A stretch of 5,884 nt of DNA from Alphaproteobacteria bacterium (GTDB lineage: Bacteria; Pseudomonadota; Alphaproteobacteria; Rhodobacterales; Rhodobacteraceae), in NCBI GenBank assembly GCA_013151535.1, contig JAADIC010000255.1, positions 1 to 5,884 of the forward strand. The letters are read 5' to 3'. Numbering within the stretch: position 1 is the stretch's first letter; every line of letters begins with the position of its first letter. The notes under the pieces are model-generated. The model ran no database searches. It saw nothing but the letters and a program-made list of their open reading frames with translations, and had not been told where the DNA came from. This document shows, piece after piece, positions 1 through 5,615 of this stretch. Position numbers and translations under genes: made by a program.

Positions 1-755
1 CCTTCATTCCGGCCTATCTGCAAGCCAAACGCGGTAGTCATATTGTGATTACCACCATCATGTTCAACTTTATCGCGGCGGCCCTGATGGGATTTCTGCT
101 GAATGGCCTGTTGAAAGACCCAAGCAAACAGAACGCTGAATCCGTGGCTTTTCCAGCAGGCGCGCATCTGCCAACCGCAAGCGAGATTTTGGCCCCGCTC
201 GGCATTGCCTTCAACAAAAACGCGCCGCTGAATGTCAGCTTTATATTGGCCTTGTTATGCGCCGTGGGGGTCTGGTTCCTGTTGTGGCGCACACGCCTTG
301 GTTATGAAATCCGCGCCTTCGGAAAATCCGAGGCGGCGGCGAAATATGCTGGGATTTCCGCCACCAAAATTACCGTCATCGCCATGCTGATTTCTGGCGC
401 ATTGGCGGGGATGTTGTCGATCAATGTGGTGATGGGGGAACAGGAACGCCTGATCGCCTCGTTCGTTGAGGGGGCTGGGTTTGTTGGTATTGCGGTGGCT
501 TTGATGGGCCGTTCGCATCCCTTTGGCATTGTTCTGGCAGCGTTGCTGTTCGGCATGTTGACCCAGGGCGGGTTTGAGCTGTTATGGGAAATGCCGGCGA
601 TCAGCCGCGAAATGGTGCTGGTTATTCAGGCGTTGATTATCCTGTTCACCGGTGCGCTGGATAATCTGGTGCGCGATCCCGTGCAAAAGTTTTTCCTCTA
701 TCTGAAATACCGCAGGGACATCAAGGAAATGCAATCCAGTGAAGGGGAAAGCTGA
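1..755 (+). CDS. ABC transporter permease, BPD_transp_2 family (nucleoside/BMP type), 5' end missing
   Basis: Inner-membrane permease of an ABC importer. The frame is already open at base 3, so the start lies upstream; 250 residues are visible, against roughly 350-370 usual for the family, so about a third is missing. The GTG at 45 is an internal valine, not a start. Visible hallmarks are several hydrophobic segments, the cytoplasmic coupling stretch typical of PF02653 (RAFGKSEAAAKYAGIS, visible residues about 104-119) and the later GAGFVGIAVALMGR motif (about 157-170) followed by a glycine-rich helix. These match the first permease of BMP-type nucleoside importers such as YufP/NupP. The C-terminus is a charged cytoplasmic tail. 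The stop overlaps the next start (TGATG), so the two permeases are translationally coupled and probably form a heterodimer. Family assignment is firm; nucleoside as substrate is inference from family resemblance, since the binding protein is not in the window. Confidence 0.92.
   Translation, partial: FIPAYLQAKRGSHIVITTIMFNFIAAALMGFLLNGLLKDPSKQNAESVAFPAGAHLPTASEILAPLGIAFNKNAPLNVSFILALLCAVGVWFLLWRTRLGYEIRAFGKSEAAAKYAGISATKITVIAMLISGALAGMLSINVVMGEQERLIASFVEGAGFVGIAVALMGRSHPFGIVLAALLFGMLTQGGFELLWEMPAISREMVLVIQALIILFTGALDNLVRDPVQKFFLYLKYRRDIKEMQSSEGES
742..747 (+). promoter_or_regulatory. Ribosome binding site of the second permease
   Basis: AAGGGG lies inside the last codons of the upstream permease, seven bases before the ATG at 755. 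It fixes the start of the downstream gene and supports coupled translation of the two subunits. Confidence 0.7.
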
Positions 756-1735
756 TGGAATTTGCAGATTTCTTCCTTCAATTTCTGTTGCTGATGGACA
801 TGACCGTGCGCCTGTCCGTGGTGCTTATTCTGGCCTGTCTGGCCGGGCTATACAGCGAACGGGCCGGTATTTTTGACATTGGGCTTGAGGGAAAAATGCT
901 GATCGCGGCGTTCTTTTCGGCAGCGGGTGCCTATGAAACCGGCAATGCCTGGCTCGGGGTTTTGGCGGGGATCGCGGCGTCGATGGTGTTTTCGCTGATC
1001 CACGGGCTGGCCTCGATCACCTATCGCGGCAATCAGTTGATTTCCGGTGTGGCTCTGAACTTTCTGGCGTCCGGCCTGACCATCGTTATCGGCGCGGCAT
1101 GGTATCAAAAAGGCGGGCAAACACCGACCCTAAGCGGTGGTGCCCGGTTTGAGGAGATCACCCTGCCTTTCGCTGAACTTTTTGGCCAAGTCCCGATCCT
1201 TGGCCCGATCTATGAAGATGTGATTTCCGGCCACAAGCCGATCGTCTATATCGCGTTTCTGATCGTACCGCTTACATGGTGGCTGTTGTTTCGCACGCGG
1301 TTTGGCTTGCGCTTGCGGGCGGTCGGGGAGAATCCAGCCTCGGTTGATACCGCAGGCATTTCGGTGGTGCGCACACGCTATGCCGCCGTCATGATTGCTG
1401 GCGTTTTATGCGGCGTTGCCGGGGCCTATCTGGCAACCTCGCAAGCCGCCAGCTTTGGCCGCGAGATGACCGCCGGGCGCGGGTTCATTGCGCTTGCGGC
1501 ACTTATTTTTGCCAAGTGGCGGCCGTTTTATGCGCTGGGGGCCACATTGCTGTTCGGCCTGCTCGAGGCGATCAGCAACCTTTACCCCAGCATAAATGTT
1601 TTCGATCTAATCACGATCCCCGTGCAGTTCACCCAGGCCCTGCCCTATATCCTGACCGTGGTCATTCTGGCGGGCTTTGTTGGCAAGGCCATACCGCCCA
1701 AGGCGGGCGGCGAGCCTTATGTCAAGGAACGATGA
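755..1735 (+). CDS. ABC transporter permease, BPD_transp_2 family (second subunit, nucleoside/BMP type)
   Basis: Complete 326-residue inner-membrane permease, normal length for the YufQ/NupQ-like second permease of BMP-type nucleoside importers. The N-terminal region carries the family signature SERAGIFDIGLEGKML (residues 34-49), where related proteins usually read ERAGxxNxGxEG. The coupling stretch RAVGENPASVDTAGIS lies at 188-203, and TAGRGFIALAALIFAKW at 239-255. About eight hydrophobic segments are spread over residues 10-312, and the tail is short and polar. The ATG at 755 shares its first base with the upstream TGA and has AAGGGG seven bases before it, so the start is well supported. 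It probably pairs with the upstream permease around a shared ATPase encoded outside the window. No further transporter component follows: the next gene is a TSUP transporter about 100 bases downstream. The substrate (purine nucleoside or a similar molecule) is inference. Confidence 0.93.
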   Translation: MEFADFFLQFLLLMDMTVRLSVVLILACLAGLYSERAGIFDIGLEGKMLIAAFFSAAGAYETGNAWLGVLAGIAASMVFSLIHGLASITYRGNQLISGVALNFLASGLTIVIGAAWYQKGGQTPTLSGGARFEEITLPFAELFGQVPILGPIYEDVISGHKPIVYIAFLIVPLTWWLLFRTRFGLRLRAVGENPASVDTAGISVVRTRYAAVMIAGVLCGVAGAYLATSQAASFGREMTAGRGFIALAALIFAKWRPFYALGATLLFGLLEAISNLYPSINVFDLITIPVQFTQALPYILTVVILAGFVGKAIPPKAGGEPYVKER

Positions 1736-1754
1736 GGCTTTGACCAAAAGGTCG

Positions 1755-1781
1755 GATTTGTCGCAGTTTTTTGTACTGAAC
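1755..1781 (+). promoter_or_regulatory. Conserved upstream block, copy 1 (before first TSUP gene)
   Basis: A 27-base stretch, beginning GATTTGTCGCAG, matches a stretch before the second TSUP gene at 21 of 27 positions without gaps, including the first 12 in a row. It starts 84 bases before the ATG at 1839, and the other copy starts 80 bases before its own ATG. TTGTCG within it could be a -35 element, but no convincing -10 stands at the right distance, so an operator or other cis element is equally possible. It includes a short inverted repeat, CAGT(N7)ACTG, at 1764-1778. Conservation is seen directly; function is inferred. Confidence 0.5.
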
Positions 1782-1800
1782 ATCCGCGCGTAAACGGCGT

Positions 1801-1816
1801 AGTGCAGGCGGGCACT
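1801..1816 (+). other. Small hairpin in the leader of the first TSUP gene
   Basis: AGTGC at 1801-1805 and GCACT at 1812-1816 form a perfect 5-bp stem with a 6-base loop, ending 7 bases before the AAGG of the ribosome binding site. It may tune translation or be chance; nothing else supports it, and the second copy of the gene has no counterpart. Confidence 0.2.
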
Positions 1817-1822
1817 GATTCT

Positions 1823-1826
1823 AAGG
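1823..1826 (+). promoter_or_regulatory. Weak ribosome binding site of the first TSUP gene
   Basis: AAGG lies 12 bases before the ATG at 1839, rather far. A TTG at 1827 is in frame but abuts AAGG, leaving no spacing. The paralogue begins MQIYLPIAE, which aligns exactly with MQVYLPIAE from the ATG at 1839, so 1839 is chosen. The 8-base palindrome GGCGCGCC (1829-1836) lies between this site and the start. Confidence 0.4.
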
Positions 1827-1838
1827 TTGGCGCGCCCC

Positions 1839-2747
1839 ATGCAAGTATATCTTCCCATTGCCGAAATTTCGGTCGGCATTCCTATTCTGTTGGGTCTTGG
1901 CACCCTCGTCGGCATTCTGTCCGGCATGTTTGGTGTGGGCGGCGGTTTTATCCTGACGCCGCTTTTATTCATGATCGGCGTTCCGCCCGCTGTTGCGGTT
2001 GGCACCCAGGGAAATCTGATCGTTGCCTCGTCGTTTTCCGGCATGCTGGCGCATCTGAAACGCAAAACCGTCGATTACCGAATGGGCTTGGTTCTGCTGG
2101 GTGGTGGGCTTGTTGGGTCCGCCATGGGAGTGCAACTGTTCAAACTGCTTAATGAACTTGGTCAGGTCGATCTGCTGGTCAATCTCAGCTATGTCTTCTT
2201 GCTGGGGATTATCGGTGCGCTGATGCTGATCGAGGCCATCAACGCCTATCGCCGCCGCAACGACACCGATTACAAACCCGCCCCACGCAAGCATCATTCC
2301 TGGGTGCATGGCTGGCCAGTGAAGATGAAGTTTCGCACCTCCAAACTATATATCAGCGCCATTCCGCCGTTTGGCATTGGCGTGATCGTGGGTGTTCTTT
2401 CCGCCATCATGGGCGTTGGCGGCGGCTTTTTGATGCTGCCCGCAATGATCTATATTCTGGGCATGCCGACCAAGGTGGTGGTCGGAACGTCGCTGTTTCA
2501 GATCACCTTCATGTCGTCCTTCACCACCGTGATGCACGCCATCGAGAACCAGACTGTCGACATGGTTCTGGGAACCATCCTGTTGCTGGGCGGTGTCATC
2601 GGGGCGCAAATCGGCACGCGTATTGGTGCAAAACTGAACGCCGACACCTTGAGAATCCTGTTGTCGCTGCTGGTTCTGGCGATCAGTATCAAGCTGGCTT
2701 TTGGTCTGGTTCTGGTGCCGGATGAGTTCTACGGACTGTTTAAGTGA
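1839..2747 (+). CDS. TSUP family transporter (TauE/SafE, PF01925), first tandem copy
   Basis: Integral inner-membrane protein of 302 residues. TSUP proteins export or import small, often sulfur-containing anions (sulfite, sulfoacetate and related organosulfonates). The family's two-fold internal repeat is clear: residues 19-69 (GILSGMFGVGGGF, then PLLF..GVPP and a GT/SSF segment) resemble residues 178-228 (GVLSAIMGVGGGF, PAMIYILGMP, VGTSLFQ, SSFTT). The halves are joined by a basic, histidine-rich loop (about 137-168) carrying KHHSWVHGWP. GGVIGAQIGTRIG (251-263) is typical of the C-terminal half. The protein has no cysteine. The start at 1839 matches the paralogue at 2860; the TTG at 1827 is rejected. 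A block of upstream DNA is shared with the paralogue, suggesting its own promoter or operator rather than read-through from the ABC operon. Family is near certain; substrate and direction are not readable. Confidence 0.93.
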   Translation: MQVYLPIAEISVGIPILLGLGTLVGILSGMFGVGGGFILTPLLFMIGVPPAVAVGTQGNLIVASSFSGMLAHLKRKTVDYRMGLVLLGGGLVGSAMGVQLFKLLNELGQVDLLVNLSYVFLLGIIGALMLIEAINAYRRRNDTDYKPAPRKHHSWVHGWPVKMKFRTSKLYISAIPPFGIGVIVGVLSAIMGVGGGFLMLPAMIYILGMPTKVVVGTSLFQITFMSSFTTVMHAIENQTVDMVLGTILLLGGVIGAQIGTRIGAKLNADTLRILLSLLVLAISIKLAFGLVLVPDEFYGLFK

Positions 2748-2779
2748 TCTAAATTCCCCAAAGCATCACGGTTCGCTCC

Positions 2780-2806
2780 GATTTGTCGCAGCTATTGCTA
2801 CAGACC
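2780..2806 (+). promoter_or_regulatory. Conserved upstream block, copy 2 (before second TSUP gene)
   Basis: Partner of the block at 1755-1781, with 21 of 27 identities and the same 12-base core GATTTGTCGCAG, 80 bases before the ATG at 2860. Its right half overlaps an inverted repeat (2788-2825). Matching position before both paralogues suggests that the control region was duplicated with the gene and retained. No clear sigma70 -10 can be placed at normal spacing, so its nature (promoter element or regulator binding site) is open. Confidence 0.5.
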
Positions 2807-2825
2807 GGACATATGCAATAGTTGT
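2788..2825 (+). repeat. Inverted repeat/hairpin between the two TSUP genes
   Basis: CTATTGC (2792-2798) and GCAATAG (2815-2821) are perfect inverted copies. Pairing extends outward to 2788 and 2825 with two G-U wobbles, giving an 11-bp stem with a 16-base loop in the + strand transcript. No T-tract follows, so it is not a standard terminator. It could be an operator for a dimeric regulator or a leader structure of the second TSUP gene. Confidence 0.4.
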
Positions 2826-2859
2826 AATGCATGCGGACTTACTAGACTAGGTCACCACC

Positions 2860-3774
2860 ATGCAAATCTATCTTCCTATTGCCGAAGTATCGGTAAACGC
2901 TTTTCTGTTGCTCGGACTCGGGGGGATGGTTGGCATCCTGTCCGGCATGTTCGGCGTGGGTGGCGGTTTCCTGATGACGCCGCTTTTGTTCTTTATCGGC
3001 ATTCCGCCCGCCGTTGCTGTTGCCACCGAAGCCAACATCATCGTCGCCTCGTCGTTTTCCGGGGTTCTGGCCCACCTGAAACGCAAGACCGTCGACCTCA
3101 AGATGGGATTGGTCCTGCTTTCGGGTGGCTTGTTTGGCGCGGCATTTGGCGTGCAGATATTCAAAATACTGAAAGAGATGGGGCAGGTGGAACTGCTGGT
3201 GATGCTGTCCTATGTGGTGTTTCTTGGGGCTGTTGGCGGCTTGATGTTTGTGGAAAGCATGCGCGCCCTGCGCCGCTCCAAACAGCCAAACGCCAAGCGG
3301 CCACTGCGTAAACATCACAACTGGATTCACGGTCTGCCGTTCAAGATGCGGTTCCGCACCTCGGGCCTTTATATCAGCGCCATTCCGCCCTTGATCGTTG
3401 GCGCGGCCGTTGGCGTGCTGGCCGCAATCATGGGGGTTGGCGGTGGTTTCATCATGGTTCCGGCGATGATTTATTTGTTAGGCATGCCAACCAAAGTGGT
3501 GATCGGAACCTCGCTGTTCCAGATCATTTTCGTAACCGCCTTCACCACCCTGATGCACGCGACCACCAACTATACCGTGGACATGGCACTGGCGGTTCTG
3601 TTGCTGACGGGCGGCGTTATCGGCGCCCAGATCGGCACACGGATCGGCCTGAAACTGAAGGCCGAGCAGTTGCGCATTTACCTGTCGATCCTTGTTCTGG
3701 CGGTTTGCGGCAAGCTGGCGCTCGATCTGCTGTTGACACCTTCCGAGCTGTTTACCATTGGCGCGGGGGAATGA
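2860..3774 (+). CDS. TSUP family transporter (TauE/SafE, PF01925), second tandem copy
   Basis: Integral inner-membrane protein of 304 residues, a close paralogue of the preceding gene: by hand count about 204 of 300 residues are identical, with no gap. The same internal repeat is present (GILSGMFGVGGGF near 25-37, GVLAAIMGVGGGF near 185-197), as are the joining loop with KHHNWIHGLP (151-160) and GGVIGAQIGTRIG (251-263). Divergence is greatest in the loop just before that motif (138-149) and at the C-terminus. It has a single cysteine (283). The ATG at 2860 is preceded by a weak AGGT seven bases away and aligns with the paralogue's start. The stop overlaps or abuts the start of the TIGR02186-type gene, so those two are coupled; the first TSUP copy is separated by 112 bases. 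Anion transport is family knowledge; a sulfur-oxyanion substrate is inference. Confidence 0.94.
   Translation: MQIYLPIAEVSVNAFLLLGLGGMVGILSGMFGVGGGFLMTPLLFFIGIPPAVAVATEANIIVASSFSGVLAHLKRKTVDLKMGLVLLSGGLFGAAFGVQIFKILKEMGQVELLVMLSYVVFLGAVGGLMFVESMRALRRSKQPNAKRPLRKHHNWIHGLPFKMRFRTSGLYISAIPPLIVGAAVGVLAAIMGVGGGFIMVPAMIYLLGMPTKVVIGTSLFQIIFVTAFTTLMHATTNYTVDMALAVLLLTGGVIGAQIGTRIGLKLKAEQLRIYLSILVLAVCGKLALDLLLTPSELFTIGAGE
3765..3770 (+). promoter_or_regulatory. Ribosome binding site deciding the start of the TIGR02186-type gene
   Basis: GGGGGA at the end of the second TSUP gene directly abuts the ATG at 3771 but stands six bases before the ATG at 3777. Normal spacing therefore favours 3777, although 3771 overlaps the TSUP stop as ATGA and cannot be excluded. 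The two starts differ by only two residues. Confidence 0.45.
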
Positions 3775-3776
3775 GC

Positions 3777-4538
3777 ATGCTGCGTTTTCTTATCCCGCTG
3801 CTGTTTCTGGCCAGTTTTGCCACCGCACAGGAAAGCGTTGTCGCTGGTATGAGCCAGAATCGTATTTCGATCTCGGCTAATTTTGACGGCTCGGAAATTC
3901 TGATTTTTGGGGCCATCAAACGCGAAACACCAATTCCCGATTACGCCCCACTTGAAATCATCATTGCTGTTAGTGGACCGGACGAACCGACAACCGTACG
4001 TCGAAAAGAACGGATTTTCGGCATCTGGGTCAACAAGGATACGGTGGAGTTTGAGGCCTCTCCGAGCTTTTATGCTGTAGCCAGCACCAACCCTTTGAAC
4101 GAAATCCTGAGCGTAGCCGACGACGCGCGCTTTAGCATCCGCATTGGCTCGCGCATCCCGCTGACGGTCGAGGAGGATAATCAGCTAAACCTGCCGGAAT
4201 TCCGCGATTCGATCATTCGTATACGCGAGAATCAGGGCCTGTATTCCGAGCGCGAAAGCATCGTGACCCTGAACGATGAAACCCTGTTCGACACGACGAT
4301 CCAACTGCCGTCCAATCTGGTCGAGGGGGATTACAAAACCCGGATTTTCCTGACCCGCAACCGGCAAGTGATCGATGATTTCGAGACCACGATCATGGTG
4401 CGAAAAGTCGGGCTGGAGCGTTGGATTTTCAACCTCGCCCATGAAAGGCCACTGATTTATGGCCTGTTGTCGCTGACCATCGCCATCATGGCGGGCTGGC
4501 TGGCATCCGCCGTATTCCGGCTCCTCAAAATCAGTTAG
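3777..4538 (+). CDS. TIGR02186 family (Alph_Pro_TM) membrane-anchored periplasmic protein
   Basis: Conserved alphaproteobacterial protein of unknown function, 253 residues. Residues 1-17 form a signal peptide with an ATA cleavage site before QES. The body (18-225) is a polar, probably beta-rich periplasmic domain with recognisable family stretches: ANFDGSEILIFGAIKRE (34-50), VRRKERIFGIWVN (74-86), SPSFYAVAST (95-104), and EGDYKTRIFLTR (183-194) near the end. ERPLIYGLL leads into one transmembrane helix (about 226-249) with a short basic tail, so the protein should be anchored at its C-terminus and face the periplasm. It is coupled to the second TSUP gene, whose stop overlaps the alternative ATG at 3771; this family is known to sit beside TauE/SafE-type genes. 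I infer that it assists or senses the substrate of the neighbouring transporters. No catalytic motif is visible. Confidence 0.88.
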   Translation: MLRFLIPLLFLASFATAQESVVAGMSQNRISISANFDGSEILIFGAIKRETPIPDYAPLEIIIAVSGPDEPTTVRRKERIFGIWVNKDTVEFEASPSFYAVASTNPLNEILSVADDARFSIRIGSRIPLTVEEDNQLNLPEFRDSIIRIRENQGLYSERESIVTLNDETLFDTTIQLPSNLVEGDYKTRIFLTRNRQVIDDFETTIMVRKVGLERWIFNLAHERPLIYGLLSLTIAIMAGWLASAVFRLLKIS

Positions 4539-4573
4539 AGCGAAACAGATCTAATAGGATTGGTTTTGCTTTA
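4536..4573 (+). terminator. Possible terminator hairpin at the convergent junction
   Basis: TAGAGCGAAAC (4536-4546) can pair with GTTTTGCTTTA (4563-4573) as 11 bp with two G-U pairs around a 16-base loop, running exactly from the TAG of the + strand gene to the TAA of the - strand dehydrogenase gene. In the opposite transcript the two wobbles become A-C mismatches, so it suits the + strand better. There is no T-tract and the stem is AT-rich, so it is at best a weak or Rho-assisted terminator. Confidence 0.35.
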
Positions 4574-5302
4574 ACCGCGCCCGACAAACTGCATATTCGT
4601 GGCCATAACGGTCATGAACAGCACGTTTGATCCCGGCGGCAACTGCGCCATATGCAAAACCGATCTGGCCACGTCATTCACATCCATCGTGGCTTCGGGT
4701 GTATTGCCAACCGCTTGCGCGGATTTTGACAGGTTTTCCACCATTTCGGTGCGCGCATTACCGATGTCAATTTGCCCGCAGGCGATGTTGAACGGGCGGC
4801 CATCCAGCGAAATGGATTTCGTCAGGCCGGTGATCGCGTGTTTGGTGGCCGTGTAGGGCGCTGAATTGGGCCGTGGCGAATGGGCCGAGATCGAGCCGTT
4901 ATTGATGATCCGCCCGCCTTGCGGCACTTGCGCCCGCATCACCCGAAACGCCGCGCGCGCGCACAGGAAACTGCCGGTCAGGTTCACATCAATCGAGGTC
5001 TGCCAATCGGCCAGCCTGACCTCGTCAATGCTAGCGCCCGGCGTGAACAGGCCGGCATTGTTGAACAGCGTGTCGATCCGGTTAAAACGGCTGGCAATGG
5101 CGTCAAACACCCCAGCAACCTGCGCCTCGTCAGATACGTCACAAGCCACACAAAACGCCCGCTCATGGCCCGCCGCCACCGTCTCAAGCCGATCAATCCG
5201 CCGCCCGATCAGGGCCACGCTCCAGCCTTCGGCCAGAAACAAATCAACACAAGCCTTACCGATGCCTGACCCCGCACCCGTGATAACAATCGTGCGTGTC
5301 AC
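4571..5302 (-). CDS. SDR family NAD(P)-dependent oxidoreductase
   Basis: Classical short-chain dehydrogenase/reductase of 243 residues, a normal length, predicted cytosolic. The Rossmann cofactor motif TGAGSGIG lies at 8-15, with a beta-2 end IGRR (32-35) whose arginines suggest NADP(H). CDVSD (54-58) holds the adenine-contacting Asp55, and NNAG is at 81-84. The catalytic tetrad is complete: Asn107, Ser137, Tyr150 and Lys154 (YTATK). The usual PG motif after the active site is replaced by CGQIDIGNART (175-185). The start is a GTG, three bases after the stop of the RAM-domain gene. AGGG is only one base from it, while CAGG (5317-5314) is about 11 bases away, inside the preceding gene, so translational coupling is likely. 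The reaction is reversible oxidation of an alcohol or reduction of a ketone; the substrate cannot be named from sequence. Confidence 0.93.
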   Translation of the reverse strand: MTRTIVITGAGSGIGKACVDLFLAEGWSVALIGRRIDRLETVAAGHERAFCVACDVSDEAQVAGVFDAIASRFNRIDTLFNNAGLFTPGASIDEVRLADWQTSIDVNLTGSFLCARAAFRVMRAQVPQGGRIINNGSISAHSPRPNSAPYTATKHAITGLTKSISLDGRPFNIACGQIDIGNARTEMVENLSKSAQAVGNTPEATMDVNDVARSVLHMAQLPPGSNVLFMTVMATNMQFVGRG

Positions 5303-5305
5303 GCC

Positions 5306-5542
5306 CTAAAACGCCTGAAAAGTCATGGTAGTCAGGGTCCGGCTGATATTGGCAATGCCGCTGATGACACCGTTGATATATTTGCCGATATCCTCGTCCT
5401 CGGGGATATAGAGCTTGGCCATCAGATCAAAATCACCGCTGGTCGAATAGAGTTCCGAGACGACTTCCCGCTGATAAATGGCATCAGCCACCTCATAGGT
5501 GCTACCGGGATTACAGCGGATCTGCACAAAAACGCATTTCAT
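5306..5542 (-). CDS. Stand-alone Lrp/AsnC ligand-binding (RAM) domain protein
   Basis: Small 78-residue protein that forms just the AsnC_trans_reg/RAM fold (PF01037). It starts MKCVFVQIRCNPGSTYEVA, continues with the helix and strand SELYSTSGDFDLMAKLYIP (29-47), and ends with a second helix and ISRTLTTMTFQAF. There is no helix-turn-helix, so it cannot act like full-length Lrp. Such proteins usually assemble into dimers or octamers, can bind amino acids, and may modulate full-length Lrp proteins. The start at 5542 is supported by AAGGG eight bases upstream and by family length; an in-frame extension to 5683 would overlap the helicase gene and adds unrelated sequence. The 3-base gap to the dehydrogenase gene argues for one transcript. 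A link between ligand sensing and the dehydrogenase is only suggested by position. Confidence 0.88.
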   Translation of the reverse strand: MKCVFVQIRCNPGSTYEVADAIYQREVVSELYSTSGDFDLMAKLYIPEDEDIGKYINGVISGIANISRTLTTMTFQAF

Positions 5543-5550
5543 TTTTCTGG

Positions 5551-5555
5551 CCCTT
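5551..5555 (-). promoter_or_regulatory. Ribosome binding site of the RAM-domain gene
   Basis: On the minus strand AAGGG stands eight bases before the ATG at 5542. It decides this start against the longer in-frame reading from 5683. Confidence 0.6.
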
Positions 5556-5565
5556 TTCTTTGCGG

Positions 5566-5594
5566 AATATGGTGTTTGACCAAGTGTAAACCAA
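5566..5594 (-). promoter_or_regulatory. Weak candidate promoter for the RAM-domain/SDR pair
   Basis: On the minus strand TTGGTT (5594-5589) and CATATT (5571-5566) are separated by 17 bases, a loose sigma70-like pair; TTTACA (5590-5585) is a better -35 but leaves only 13 bases before CATATT. It falls in the 73-base gap between the helicase stop and the RAM-gene start, the only non-coding DNA available for a promoter of this pair. Read-through from the helicase gene is the alternative. Confidence 0.25.
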
Positions 5595-5615
5595 TCCGGC
5601 CAGAGGGTTCCAGCA

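Larger units (their letters stand above)
1839..3774 (+). repeat. Tandem gene duplication (two TSUP paralogues)
   Basis: The genes at 1839-2747 and 2860-3774 align colinearly along their whole length, as do parts of their upstream regions (1755-1781 and 2780-2806). DNA identity persists locally, with a 20-base exact match at 2349-2368 and 3370-3389 in the YISAIPP region. The copies are old enough to have diverged about a third in protein sequence, and both remain intact, implying selection on each. Confidence 0.8.

Noticed and set aside
1742..1753. GACC-AAAA-GGTC hairpin just after the ABC permease genes as a terminator
   Set aside because: Only four base pairs, with no T-tract directly after it; the T-run at 1767-1772 is too far away.
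1827..1838. TTG start extending the first TSUP protein by four residues (MARP)
   Set aside because: The TTG abuts AAGG, leaving no spacing, and the paralogue aligns from the ATG at 1839.
2813..2832. ATGCA/TGCAT inverted repeat before the second TSUP gene
   Set aside because: Only 5 bp with a 10-base gap, and it competes with the longer repeat at 2788-2825.
2842..3330. Long open frame on the minus strand opposite the second TSUP gene
   Set aside because: Its composition (many His, Gln, Gly) is that of an antisense shadow of a membrane protein gene; a similar one lies opposite the first copy. No plausible motif or start signal.
3705..3776. Longer N-terminus for the TIGR02186-type protein inside the second TSUP gene
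   Set aside because: It would place a charged stretch before a clear signal peptide and overlap the TSUP gene by 70 bases; ATGs at 3771/3777 fit better.
4866..5309. Open frames on the plus strand opposite the dehydrogenase gene
   Set aside because: Shadow frames of a well-supported gene with complete catalytic motifs on the minus strand; their products resemble nothing.
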